Origin: Anaerolinea sp.
GTDB lineage: Bacteria; Chloroflexota; Anaerolineae; Aggregatilineales; UBA2796
DNA length: 54,276 nucleotides
NCBI GenBank assembly: GCA_014879835.1
Contig: JACSRJ010000183.1
Location: 1 to 54,276 of the forward strand
Direction: 5' to 3'
Part shown: positions 25,750 through 33,773 of the stretch, in pieces
Position numbering within the stretch: position 1 is the first letter of the stretch
Layout of the letters: each line of letters begins with the position of its first letter
Translations under genes and position numbers: made by a program
Notes under the pieces: generated by a model
Seen by the model: only the letters and a program-made list of their open reading frames with translations
The model's database searches: none
What the model was told of the DNA's origin: nothing

Positions 25750-26775
25750 TCAAGCCCGATCTTTATAACGGGCGGTGGATTGGCGGATGATCAACTCCGT
25801 GGGGAATTCCCGATGCAGGCTGATCAGGGGGCGTCCTTCTAAAAGTGCCGCCAGAAGTTCTACCGATGCCTGACCCATCAAAGGCATGGGCTGGCGCACG
25901 GTGGTTAGCGGCGGGTGGGCACTCGCGGCACTTGGGATGTCATCAAAGCCGATGATCGAAATATCCTCACCCACCCGCAGATGGGACTCTTTCACCGCAT
26001 CCGAGGCCCCCATGGCCATGAGATCGTCCGAAGCGATGATCGCGCTCAGATCAGGATGGTGGTGCATCAGGATTTGGGTTTGGGCAAAGCCTGATTCACG
26101 AGTCCACTGGCCTTCCGCCACGAGGGAGGGATCAAAAGTCAGTCCGATCTCGGCAAGGGCTTCTTGATACCCTTGAAGCCGTTCACGAGCACTGGCCATG
26201 CTCATCAACCCGGTGATGAACCCAATTCGGCGATGCCCCAGCGCCACCAAATATCGAGTCGCTTCGAGCATACCTTTTCGATTGGTGACACTTACGGTGG
26301 GTACTTCCGGTTCAGGCGGGCGGCCCTCATAATCAACCAACACATAAGGCAGATGGTACTCCCCGCAGAGGTCGGTGAGCCGTTCGTAATCGTAGGGCAC
26401 AACCATCAACAGCCCCCCGATCAGTCCGCTGCCCAAAAGTGCCCGATAGGATTCGATAGGCTGATCATCCCCGTGCTGAACGTATAAAACGAGGTTATAA
26501 CCGAGGTGTTGGGCCGCTTGAGACATCCCCCGGATAATCTGCCCTGCGTAGTCCTCAAAACCAGAGACGATCAGCCCAAGCCCAGCCGCGCCGCCCCGCA
26601 GATTCTTGGCAGTGGTGTTGGCCACATAACCAAGTTCCGAAACTGCCGCCAAGATACGCTGGCGGGTTTCTTCCGAGACGCCCCCCTCATTATTGATCAC
26701 CCGTGAGACGCTCTTGGCGGAGACTTGCGCCAGTTTGGCCACATCCTTCAGGGTTGCCCGTGACTTGGGGATCAT
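25750..26775 (-). CDS. LacI/GalR-family transcriptional repressor
   Basis: A 341-residue repressor. The N-terminal helix-turn-helix is ATLKDVAKLAQVSAKSVSRVIN with the hinge VANTTAKNLRGG; the remainder is a periplasmic-binding-protein-like sugar-binding domain (LGLIVSGFEDYAGQIIRGM, RIGFITG, IIGFDDIPSAASAHPPLTTVRQP). It is the first gene of an operon with the GH4 glycosidase and BadF-type kinase, and presumably controls all three and itself through the palindrome over its promoter. The inducer is unknown, but probably a breakdown product of the GH4 substrate. Confidence 0.96.
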   Translation of the reverse strand: MIPKSRATLKDVAKLAQVSAKSVSRVINNEGGVSEETRQRILAAVSELGYVANTTAKNLRGGAAGLGLIVSGFEDYAGQIIRGMSQAAQHLGYNLVLYVQHGDDQPIESYRALLGSGLIGGLLMVVPYDYERLTDLCGEYHLPYVLVDYEGRPPEPEVPTVSVTNRKGMLEATRYLVALGHRRIGFITGLMSMASARERLQGYQEALAEIGLTFDPSLVAEGQWTRESGFAQTQILMHHHPDLSAIIASDDLMAMGASDAVKESHLRVGEDISIIGFDDIPSAASAHPPLTTVRQPMPLMGQASVELLAALLEGRPLISLHREFPTELIIRQSTARYKDRA

Positions 26776-26816
26776 ACGCTTCCAACCTTACTTGCAGATC
26801 AATTGATGTCTTCAGT

Positions 26817-26832
26817 ACGTCAACGTTGACGT
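26817..26832. promoter_or_regulatory. Operator palindrome of the LacI-type repressor
   Basis: ACGTCAACGTTGACGT is a perfect 16-bp palindrome with a central C-G step, as LacI-family operators have. It lies immediately downstream of the -10 element and covers the probable transcription start, fitting autorepression. Confidence 0.7.
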
Positions 26833-26838
26833 CTCTAT

Positions 26839-26867
26839 AGTCTATAGAATATTGAGGCGGATGTCAA
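26839..26867 (-). promoter_or_regulatory. Promoter of the lacI-GH4-kinase operon
   Basis: On the minus strand a perfect TTGACA (26867-26862) is followed after 17 bases by TAGACT (26844-26839). Transcription would start within the adjacent operator. Confidence 0.55.
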
Positions 26868-26924
26868 CAGGGGAATAAAAAAGCGCGGTTGAATCAGGAT
26901 TCATCGATAGGGGAAGCAGTTTGA

Positions 26925-27075
26925 GGGGAAGCTCCTCAAGCAAATTTCACATTCGCCCTGAGGGCGGGCACCATGCAGCGGTCGTGGGGGTGAGGGTCAT
27001 CATTCTACCCAAATTTAGTGTCACCCCCTCAGCCTGCGGGCGAAGGGGGTGAGGGAATGAGGGCAAGTCCCTAAC
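26925..27075. repeat. Dispersed repeats (families A and B) between lacI and phosphofructokinase genes
   Basis: The gap 26776-27082 holds the operator and promoter above, then repeat DNA: TTGAGGGGAAGCTCCTCAA (small inverted repeat), a family A core (26966-26996, GGGCACCATGCAGCGGTCG) and a family B-like end (27023-27068, CCCCCTCAGCC, GCGGGCGAAGGGGGTGAGGG). Confidence 0.55.
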
Positions 27076-27082
27076 GCCGAGA

Positions 27083-28231
27083 TCAGGTCAGGAACATGGG
27101 CATTCCCAACACATGCTGGACTCTCGGCCGATAGTTCTCGCTGTCATAGAGTTCAGCCACATTCACCCGCTTTTTGCCCTGTGAAAGGGTAGAAATGGGC
27201 ACATCACTGTAGACCCCGCGCTGGAGGCATACCAAGCGCCCACTCTCGCCACGCTCGATCAAACTCATGGCCACATGGGCATAGTTGGCGGCCACCATTA
27301 GATCGAGGGAGTCCGGCGCACCGCTGCGCATCAGATACGCAACCTGCTGATAGATGATATTCTGTTTGGTCAGTTTTTTGAGGACTTCGCCCACTTCCTG
27401 ACCGACACCCCCTAACTTGCGATGCCCATAAGCGTCTGCTTCTCCGGTCTCGATGACGGTGCCCTCTTTGGGGTGTGCGCCTTCAGAGACGGTGAGCATT
27501 GCATAGTTACTGGGATTGCGGCTTTTGTCATCCACGATCAACTTCGCCAACCGTTCGTAGTCAAAGGGGACTTCGGAGATCAGGGCCCGATCAACCCCTG
27601 CCAAATAGGCCGCGATCAGCGAGGTTTCACCGGAGTTGCGCCCGAACAGTTCGATCACCGCGATCCGCTCGTGCGAACCGGCAGACGTCCGCAGGGCATG
27701 GATAAACTCTACACTCCGGGTCACCGCCGTTGAAAAGCCAATGCAGTAATCGGTCCCGTAGACGTCATTGTCCATCGTCTTGGGGATGCCAATAACCCGC
27801 ACCCCGTGATGGGACAGATCTTCGCCATAGCTGAGGGTATCATCACCACCGATGGGTACAAGACAATCAATGCCAAGTTTTTCGATAACTTTGAGGATAT
27901 GGGGGGTGCAGTCCTGCGGCTTGTCGTAGGTTTTACCGGGTTCCTTGAGGAAATCCGGCATATCATCCCCTTTAACGTTGCTCGGACGGGTACGGGAAGT
28001 GTGGAGGAAAGTCCCGCCGCTGCGATCCACCCGTCGCACCGCTTCTCTGTCGAGAGGGATGATCCAACGTTTGTTGTCATCGGCGTCGGGGTTATAGCGT
28101 AATAAACCCATCCAACCGCGACGAATGCCAAGGACCTCATAACCGTTATCAATGGCACGGTTCACCATGGCTTTGATGCAGGGATTGAGTCCCGGAACAT
28201 CACCGCCCCCAGTTAAGACTCCAATGCGCAT
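27083..28231 (-). CDS. pfp: Phosphofructokinase, pyrophosphate-dependent type predicted
   Basis: Interconverts fructose 6-phosphate and fructose 1,6-bisphosphate. The N-terminal [12 protein letters not shown] is the phosphate-donor loop. Two residues decide donor use: Asp131 in GGDD-T (equivalent to Gly104 of the E. coli ATP enzyme) and Lys151 in PKTMDND (equivalent to Gly124); this pair is the mark of PPi-dependent enzymes. The 382-residue length fits PPi or mixed-donor forms in bacteria. I chose the ATG at 28231 ([10 protein letters not shown]), with AGAGAG about 7-12 bases upstream. It stands alone between repeat-filled gaps. Pyrophosphate use would make the step reversible; actual donor needs an assay. 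Confidence 0.9.
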   Translation of the reverse strand: MRIGVLTGGGDVPGLNPCIKAMVNRAIDNGYEVLGIRRGWMGLLRYNPDADDNKRWIIPLDREAVRRVDRSGGTFLHTSRTRPSNVKGDDMPDFLKEPGKTYDKPQDCTPHILKVIEKLGIDCLVPIGGDDTLSYGEDLSHHGVRVIGIPKTMDNDVYGTDYCIGFSTAVTRSVEFIHALRTSAGSHERIAVIELFGRNSGETSLIAAYLAGVDRALISEVPFDYERLAKLIVDDKSRNPSNYAMLTVSEGAHPKEGTVIETGEADAYGHRKLGGVGQEVGEVLKKLTKQNIIYQQVAYLMRSGAPDSLDLMVAANYAHVAMSLIERGESGRLVCLQRGVYSDVPISTLSQGKKRVNVAELYDSENYRPRVQHVLGMPMFLT

Positions 28232-28394
28232 AATAAACTCTCTTTGGGTGAATGGTAACGTCCAACGATACCACTTGATTCTAACATGACTTTTACTTCC
28301 TACAGCAGGCGGGGCATACAAACCCAGAGGAGGTGACAAAGATCATCTTCAGGGGGTTACGTTTATCACGGGAAGTGCTGGTGTCGGGGGTAGG

Positions 28395-28515
28395 CGACAG
28401 CAGCTTTTGCCCTCATCCCCCCTACCCCCGCACGCGGGCGAAGAGGGGAATCGAGACTCTGAGGGGGCTTCCCCCTCAAACGCCCAAATCTGGGGTTGTG
28501 GGCCGAGGCGAGGAC
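28395..28515. repeat. Family B dispersed repeat upstream of the phosphofructokinase gene
   Basis: GACAGCAGCTTTTGCCCTCA followed by a C-rich run, a GCACGCGGGC centre and GAAGAGGGGAATCGAGACTCTGAGGGGG. It parallels 54185-54270 almost element by element. A 72-codon plus-strand ORF here is repeat-derived. Confidence 0.6.
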
Positions 28516-28554
28516 ACCTGTAAAGAACCCCCCTCGCCTGTTGGCGGATAAGGC

Positions 28555-28745
28555 AGCCCTTGTCCCTACGAAATCCCGCGTAGGGACGCTGTGAACGGCA
28601 TCCGGTCTGTGTGCGCAAGCGACCGAGCAGCCACACGGGGCTGTCCTCCCTTAAAAACCTACCCTTGGAAGCCCCCTACCCCTCTGTTACCGCGTGCGGA
28701 AGCGGACACCGCGCAGCGGTCGAGGGGTGAGGGCAAGTGGGTAAC
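28555..28745. repeat. Composite repeat (families E, D, C and A in series)
   Basis: GTCCCTACG/CGTAGGGAC inverted pair (28562-28587), an inverted family D piece (GCAGCCACACGGGGCTGTCC, ~28618-28638), a family C piece (AAAAACCTACCC, ~28655) and a family A core (28694-28736). With the preceding copy it fills the 526-base gap 28232-28757, in which I see no gene. Confidence 0.6.
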
Positions 28746-28757
28746 CCCTGATGGGCT

Positions 28758-30395
28758 TTAAAGCAGTTCGATAATGCAGCCCTCGTTTTCCCGAAGGTGG
28801 AACGCAGCCAAATCCACCCGGCCGGCTCGATCCAAATAGCTGGAGATAAGCAAGTTCCCCTGCCCCAAATTGGGCAAACTGATCCTCAGATCAAGGCTGG
28901 TGAAGTTGGTTAGGACAAGCCGCTTCTGATCCCCTGCCTGCCGGATAAAGGCGAAACACTCCGGAGGTACACCCTCCACTGAGGTATAGGTGCCCTGATT
29001 CAGAGCGGGGGTACTGCGGCGCATGGTTAACAAGGCTTTGCTCAAGTTAAGCATAGATCGAGGGTTGCCACGCTGTGCCGCCACACTGATCTCGCTGGTG
29101 TTGGGGCTGACAGGCAGCCACGGCTCAACCTCTGGGGCGGTGAAGCCGCCGTTAACACTCGCGTCCCACTGCATCGGGGTGCGTTCGGGGTCACGTCCCA
29201 GCCCTAACCCCGGCTGCCGCAGCCCCCAAGGGTCTTTTTCCTTATCCGCAGGAATATCCCCATCAAGCATTCCCAACTCATCCCCATAATACAGGGTTGG
29301 GGTACCCCGCAGACTCAGCAGCAGCAGCATTGCCATGCGCGCCTGCTCTGGGCCAACCCGGCTGGCGATCCGGTGTTCATCATGGTTGCCCAAGACATAG
29401 TTCGACCACGCCTCTGGATGCAGCCTCGAAAGTGCGCCTTCTACCCCTTCAACCATCTTACGGATGGCGGGTGCTTTCCAGTCGATATTGACCAGCCCAA
29501 AATTGAAGGGCATGTGCAGCTCATCCAAATTCCGGCCGTAATAGGACGCCCAATCATCCCAATCAAAGACGTGAATTTCACCCACCGAATAACGTGGGCG
29601 TTCGGTGCTGTACGCGTTCAGCAGGGCCCGAATCTCACGGAAGACCCCATGGACATCAGGATGACCCCTATCATGTAGATGAATCAGGCGATCATACTCC
29701 CCCATCGGTTTCCAGTTTGGTTCGTCACTGGGCGGTTGAAGGGGGTTATCCCGCAGTTCTGGGTCTTTCATAATGAAGTGGGCTACGTCAATGCGGAAGC
29801 CATCCACCCCACGATCCAACCAAAAACGCAGCACTTCCAGCATGGTCTTTTTGACCTCCGGGTTGCGCCAGTTGAGATCGGGCTGCTGACTGAGGAAGGA
29901 GTGGAGATAATACTGCCCGGTTGCCTCGTCGTACTCCCAAGCGGGGCCACCAAAGACCGAAATCCAATTGTTGGGCGGGTCTCCATTGGCTTTGGGGTCG
30001 CGCCACACATACCAGTCACGTTTGGGATTTTGGCGTGAACGACGTGACTCCTGAAACCAAGGATGCTGATCCGAGGTGTGGTTGGGGACATAATCCACCA
30101 CAACCCGAATGCCGCGGGCGTGGGCTGCGGCAACCATCTCATCAAAGTCGGCAAGGGTGCCAAACAGCGGGTCAACGTTGCAGTAATCGGAGATGTCGTA
30201 GCCAAAATCCGCCATTGGCGAGGGGTAAAAAGGGGAGAGCCAGATCGCATCAATCCCCAATTCCTGAAGGTAATCGAGTCGGCTGGTGATCCCTTTGAGA
30301 TCGCCAATGCCATCGTTGTTGCTGTCCATATAACTGCGCGGGTAAATCTGATAGATGACACCCGACTGCCACCAAGCTCTATTCTTTTGGGCCAT
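28758..30395 (-). CDS. GH13 alpha-glucosidase / oligo-1,6-glucosidase
   Basis: Cytoplasmic-type alpha-glucosidase of 545 residues that hydrolyses short alpha-glucans. IYQIYPRSYMDSNNDGIGDLKGI is the characteristic N-terminus with the calcium-type loop; DYVPNHTSDQH is conserved region I; GFRIDVAHFI contains the nucleophile Asp (~201); SVGEIHVFD the acid/base Glu (~272); LGNHDEHRI the third Asp (~338). C-terminal beta domain present. There is no signal peptide. I chose the ATG at 30395 (MAQKNRAWW). Specificity among alpha-1,4, alpha-1,6 or sucrose-type substrates cannot be settled by eye. Single gene, with the PadR-mod operon divergent upstream. Confidence 0.94.
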   Translation of the reverse strand: MAQKNRAWWQSGVIYQIYPRSYMDSNNDGIGDLKGITSRLDYLQELGIDAIWLSPFYPSPMADFGYDISDYCNVDPLFGTLADFDEMVAAAHARGIRVVVDYVPNHTSDQHPWFQESRRSRQNPKRDWYVWRDPKANGDPPNNWISVFGGPAWEYDEATGQYYLHSFLSQQPDLNWRNPEVKKTMLEVLRFWLDRGVDGFRIDVAHFIMKDPELRDNPLQPPSDEPNWKPMGEYDRLIHLHDRGHPDVHGVFREIRALLNAYSTERPRYSVGEIHVFDWDDWASYYGRNLDELHMPFNFGLVNIDWKAPAIRKMVEGVEGALSRLHPEAWSNYVLGNHDEHRIASRVGPEQARMAMLLLLSLRGTPTLYYGDELGMLDGDIPADKEKDPWGLRQPGLGLGRDPERTPMQWDASVNGGFTAPEVEPWLPVSPNTSEISVAAQRGNPRSMLNLSKALLTMRRSTPALNQGTYTSVEGVPPECFAFIRQAGDQKRLVLTNFTSLDLRISLPNLGQGNLLISSYLDRAGRVDLAAFHLRENEGCIIELL

Positions 30396-30611
30396 AAGGT
30401 GAATCCTTATCTTAACGTGGGTTTTAGATCGTCCACACATCAGTGGCACTGCACACACGGAAGCGCGCAAGGCTTCTCACAACTATAACCTGAATTGCGC
30501 CTCAAGGGTGAGGGATCGGCTTATGGGACAAGATCAGTATAGGAACTTCGCCGTCTAGGGGGCAGACCGGAAAAATCCATCCATCCACCCTAACCATCTC
30601 CGCTGCTAAGG

Positions 30612-30641
30612 TTGACCTGACCCCCCACTTTGCACTATAAT
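30612..30641 (+). promoter_or_regulatory. Strong promoter of padR-modAB
   Basis: TTGACC (30612-30617), an 18-base spacer and a perfect TATAAT (30636-30641). This is one of the best sigma-70-type promoters in the window; the start point would fall in the inverted repeat just downstream. Confidence 0.75.
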
Positions 30642-30645
30642 CAAG

Positions 30646-30666
30646 CCTATTCCATGATGGAATAGG
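30646..30666. promoter_or_regulatory. Inverted-repeat operator, probably for the PadR-type regulator
   Basis: CCTATTCCA, a 3-base spacer and TGGAATAGG form a perfect 9-bp inverted repeat spanning the probable +1 and the leader before the ATG at 30670. It is well placed for autorepression, and as RNA it would also fold over the ribosome site. Confidence 0.65.
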
Positions 30667-30669
30667 TCA

Positions 30670-31218
30670 ATGCGTGTTTTAACCCCCGATACCACGATTT
30701 TGGGGCTGCTTGCCCGCAAAACGCAGCATGGTTATCAACTGCTGGAGGCGTTTCACGATCCCCAGCGGTTGGGCAGCGTCTGGAAACTGAGTACCAGTCA
30801 GTTGTATGCTGTCCTGAAGCGCTTGGAGCGACAGGGATGGATCAGCGGCTGTGAGCAGGAGTCGGAGAACGCACCACCCCGCGTTGAGTATTCCCTTACC
30901 CCTCAGGGGCAAAGCAAGCTGCACCATTGGTTGAATGATCCGGCACCTTCAGCCAGCATCCGCCATATTCGGGTGGAGTTTCTCAGCCGCCTGTTTGTCG
31001 CCCAAAGTCTAAGATACTCAGCACAGTCCATCATTGACCACCAGCGTGCGGTATGTTTAGCCGAATACTTGCGGCTGAAAAACGCTCAAGAAGGCAGCCC
31101 TTCAAGGTTTAGCGCGCTCGCAGCGAAGATGGTACTTGCACAGCTTGAAGCTGTGCTGGACTGGATTGATCACTGTGAACGGATGATTGCTGATCCAATG
31201 ACTGAGGAACACTACTGA
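30670..31218 (+). CDS. PadR-family transcriptional regulator of the mod genes
   Basis: A 182-residue PadR/Vir-type regulator: winged helix TTILGLLARKTQHGYQLLEAF with LSTSQLYAVLKRLERQGWI, then a helical C-terminal domain (RVEFLSRLFVAQSL and LEAVLDWIDHCERM). It heads an operon with modA (stop and start share one base, 31216-31220) and modB, so it likely controls molybdate uptake; molybdate control is usually by ModE, which makes this arrangement notable. A ligand-binding role cannot be inferred from sequence. Confidence 0.9.
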   Translation: MRVLTPDTTILGLLARKTQHGYQLLEAFHDPQRLGSVWKLSTSQLYAVLKRLERQGWISGCEQESENAPPRVEYSLTPQGQSKLHHWLNDPAPSASIRHIRVEFLSRLFVAQSLRYSAQSIIDHQRAVCLAEYLRLKNAQEGSPSRFSALAAKMVLAQLEAVLDWIDHCERMIADPMTEEHY

Positions 31219-32072
31219 TGAGAAAATGGTGGGTTGGTTTGACCCTGCTGCTGCTGATCACGGGCATGATCCCGATAAGGGCGAAAGCACAACAGACGCT
31301 GATCGTATTTGCGGCCTCATCCCTCACCGATGCCTTTGAGGAAATCGCCAGCGCCTTTGAAACCGAATATCCAGAAGTGGTGGTGTTGTTCAGCTTTGCG
31401 GGATCATCCGATTTAGCAGCACAGCTTCTTGAAGGTGCGCCCGCCGATGTGTTCGCCAGCGCCAACAACATCCAAATGGAACGCGTTCGTGAGGGTGGGC
31501 GTATTGGAAGCGTTCCTTATACTTTCGCCAAGAATCGGCTGGTGCTGATCGTGCCCAGCGACAACCCTGCCCGCCTCACCAGCTTGAAGGATCTCTCCCG
31601 AAGGGGTGTAAAGTTGATCCTTGCCGGCCCCAACGTGCCGGCGCGCACTTACACGAATACCATGCTGGAGCGGCTCGCGGCTGATCCTGCTTACGGTGAG
31701 AGTTATCGTTTAGCAGTGCTGGCAAATATCGTCTCTGAAGAACAAAATGTGCGACAGGTCGCTGCCAAAATCGCTTTGGGCGAAGGAGATGCGGGGATCG
31801 TTTATGTCTCGGATGTAACCCCGGATATTCGGGATAAGGTGCTGATCATTCCGATCCCAGACGCTGTTAATACCATTGCCTCCTACCCCATCGCGGTGAC
31901 CCATGACAGCGTCCATCCTCAAACCGCACAGGCCTTTGTGAACTTTGTCCTTTCTGATGCGGGGCAGGATATTCTGGCCCACTGGAACTTTACCTCGGTA
32001 CGGCATCCCCAACGCCCCCATCAGGAAATGAGTCCGGTATCCCGAAGGGTACTTGATGCCCACCACCCGTGA
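31218..32072 (+). CDS. modA: Molybdate ABC transporter substrate-binding protein
   Basis: Extracellular oxyanion-binding protein of 284 residues. The signal peptide (KWWVGLTLLLLITGMIPIRAKA) is followed by LIVFAASSLTDAFEEIA, where the paired serines bind molybdate or tungstate; FSFAGSSDLAAQLLEGAPADVFASAN and DAGIVYVSDV complete the family pattern. There is no lipobox cysteine at the signal-peptide end, odd for a binding protein in a single-membrane cell. The C-terminal ~25 residues (RHPQRPHQEMSPVSRR) are a non-family tail overlapping the start of modB. Confidence 0.94.
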   Translation: MRKWWVGLTLLLLITGMIPIRAKAQQTLIVFAASSLTDAFEEIASAFETEYPEVVVLFSFAGSSDLAAQLLEGAPADVFASANNIQMERVREGGRIGSVPYTFAKNRLVLIVPSDNPARLTSLKDLSRRGVKLILAGPNVPARTYTNTMLERLAADPAYGESYRLAVLANIVSEEQNVRQVAAKIALGEGDAGIVYVSDVTPDIRDKVLIIPIPDAVNTIASYPIAVTHDSVHPQTAQAFVNFVLSDAGQDILAHWNFTSVRHPQRPHQEMSPVSRRVLDAHHP

Positions 32073-32919
32073 TGATCCCAACCGGCAGTCGCGCCTCATC
32101 AGTCTCAATGGGATGAGGCGCTTTTTACCTTCCCTCCGATCAAGCCTCGTAAGTTTGCTGGCGATCATCGCCCTGCTATTTCTGACCCTACCGATCCTTG
32201 CACTGACCCTGCGGGGTATCCAGAATCAGGCATGGCAAGGCATCCCCGGTTCTGCGATCCCGGATGCGATCTGGTTGAGTTTTGTTTCAACGGTGCTGAG
32301 TATGATCCTGACGGTGATCTTTGGCACCCCCCTCGCCTATGCTCTTGCCCGTCGGCAGTTCCCTCTAAAGCGGCTGATCAATATCCTTGTGGAACTGCCT
32401 ATTGTGCTGCCCCCGGCGGTGGCGGGACTAGCCCTCCTGATCACCTTTGGACGGCGGGGGCTGTTTGGGCCTGTGTTAAGCGATCTGGGAATCACGCTGC
32501 CTTTCACCTTAAATGCGGTCATCATGGCCCAAACTTTTGTGGCAGCGCCTTTTTTCATTCGTTCCGCACAAGTGGGGTTTCAGGGGGTCCCGCGGGAAGT
32601 GGAGGAAGCAGCGCGGGTTGATGGGGCCAATGGTTTTAGTCTTTTTCGGTTTGTGACCCTCCCGCTCTCCGCCCGAGTCTTGGCCGCTGGTTTGGTGCTT
32701 TCGTGGGCACGGGCTTTGGGGGAGTTCGGGGCGACGATCATGTTTGCGGGAAGTTTGCAGGGGCGGACCCAGACCATGCCCCTGTTGATCTACAATGTGA
32801 TCGAGCGTGACATCAACGGCGCGATCTGGACGGGCCTGATACTGGTGGGCATGGCCCTGATCGCACTGCTGATCTCACAATGGCTGTCACAACCGGATCA
32901 TGAACAGGATGCCCACTGA
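32056..32919 (+). CDS. modB: Molybdate ABC transporter permease
   Basis: Membrane permease of 287 residues with five to six spans. The ATPase-contact (EAA) loop is VPREVEEAARVDGANGFSLF, followed by VTLPLSARVLAAGLVLSWARALGEFGAT, typical of ModB; PIVLPPAVAGLALL is also family-specific. The ATG at 32056 has GAAGGGT a few bases upstream and overlaps modA by 17 bases. The ~25-residue N-terminal tail is polar and longer than usual. No modC ATPase gene follows; a TetR gene on the other strand comes next. Confidence 0.93.
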   Translation: MPTTRDDPNRQSRLISLNGMRRFLPSLRSSLVSLLAIIALLFLTLPILALTLRGIQNQAWQGIPGSAIPDAIWLSFVSTVLSMILTVIFGTPLAYALARRQFPLKRLINILVELPIVLPPAVAGLALLITFGRRGLFGPVLSDLGITLPFTLNAVIMAQTFVAAPFFIRSAQVGFQGVPREVEEAARVDGANGFSLFRFVTLPLSARVLAAGLVLSWARALGEFGATIMFAGSLQGRTQTMPLLIYNVIERDINGAIWTGLILVGMALIALLISQWLSQPDHEQDAH

Positions 32920-33060
32920 GTCCTATACCAACGAGGGTTTCGCTGGGCGTTCCCCACTGTTTCGCCTTGGGTGGACAAAGGCTGCCGATAGATTGTGGGG
33001 GCTATCATGCCCTTCATTTCAATAGGGAAAGTCCTTACGGGATGAAGGATTCTCTGCGCC

Positions 33061-33663
33061 TCAGAGCGAATAACCGACACTGCGCAGCAAACTAGGCAAA
33101 AGTGCCGAGAGGATGCGTTTGGGTTCAGGCTCCCCGGTATACACCCAGCGGATCACCACCGCATAGATCGCGCCCATCCACGCATGGGATAAAATCTCCG
33201 TATCCACCGAGGGTATATCCCCCACCGTCACGGACTGATCCAAATACTTACGGATCATGCCTGCAAACCGATCATTGATCTCAAGGCGCTTTTTTTCAAA
33301 GATATTGCCCAAACCCACCGCCTGCACCAGCAGGAGCTTCGCTGGGCGACGGTACCGGCCGAAAGTCTCAAGGACGGTTTCAAGGGCCACCCGCACCCGC
33401 TGAATGCCCTCCGCTTCTTTCTGGATCGCCTCCCCCACCCGGCGCTCAATCACGTTGGCAAATTGATCCACCAAGGCCAGAAAGAGGCGCTCTTTGTTGG
33501 GGAAATGAAAATAGATCGAACCTTTAGAAGTGCCGGACTGCTCTACGATCTCGTCCATGCGGGTATCGTGATAGCCTTTTGAGGAAAAGACATCGAGGGC
33601 CGCGTCGAGTATCTTCTCACGGGTGTTATCGGGATCGCGTGGGGTGGCAGATTTACTAGTCAT
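33061..33663 (-). CDS. TetR/AcrR-family transcriptional regulator
   Basis: A 200-residue repressor. The N-terminal helix-turn-helix is REKILDAALDVFSSKGYHDTRMDEIVEQSGTSKGSIYFHFPNKE; the C-terminal part is an all-helical ligand domain (PAKLLLVQAVGLGN, MGAIYAVVIRW). The TetR-type operator lies between it and menF, over its own promoter. It is divergent from menF, so it might also affect the menaquinone operon. Ligand unknown; FadR-like operators suggest an acyl-CoA or hydrophobic ligand, which is inference. Confidence 0.94.
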   Translation of the reverse strand: MTSKSATPRDPDNTREKILDAALDVFSSKGYHDTRMDEIVEQSGTSKGSIYFHFPNKERLFLALVDQFANVIERRVGEAIQKEAEGIQRVRVALETVLETFGRYRRPAKLLLVQAVGLGNIFEKKRLEINDRFAGMIRKYLDQSVTVGDIPSVDTEILSHAWMGAIYAVVIRWVYTGEPEPKRILSALLPSLLRSVGYSL

Positions 33664-33685
33664 CTGCTATCATTTATCTCATTAA

Positions 33686-33699
33686 ACCGACTGGTCAGT
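33686..33699. promoter_or_regulatory. TetR-type operator
   Basis: ACCGACTGGTCAGT is an imperfect inverted repeat (ACCGAC, two bases, GTCAGT), the form commonly bound by TetR-family repressors. It covers the predicted +1 of the TetR gene. Confidence 0.7.
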
Positions 33700-33703
33700 C
33701 TAG

Positions 33704-33732
33704 ATTATATCAGGCGGCTGAGGTTCGGGCAA
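33704..33732 (-). promoter_or_regulatory. Promoter of the TetR gene
   Basis: On the minus strand TTGCCC (33732-33727) and a perfect TATAAT (33709-33704) are 17 bases apart, with the operator just downstream. Confidence 0.55.
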
Positions 33733-33773
33733 CGCATGAATTGACCCCTCACCTTTAACCGCCCCAAAACATC

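Noticed and set aside
28333-28636. Small ORFs on both strands in the phosphofructokinase-GH13 gap
   Set aside because: They are translations of the composite repeat.
33061-33663. modC completing the mod operon
   Set aside because: The gene after modB is on the other strand and is a TetR regulator; no ABC ATPase motifs occur in this region.
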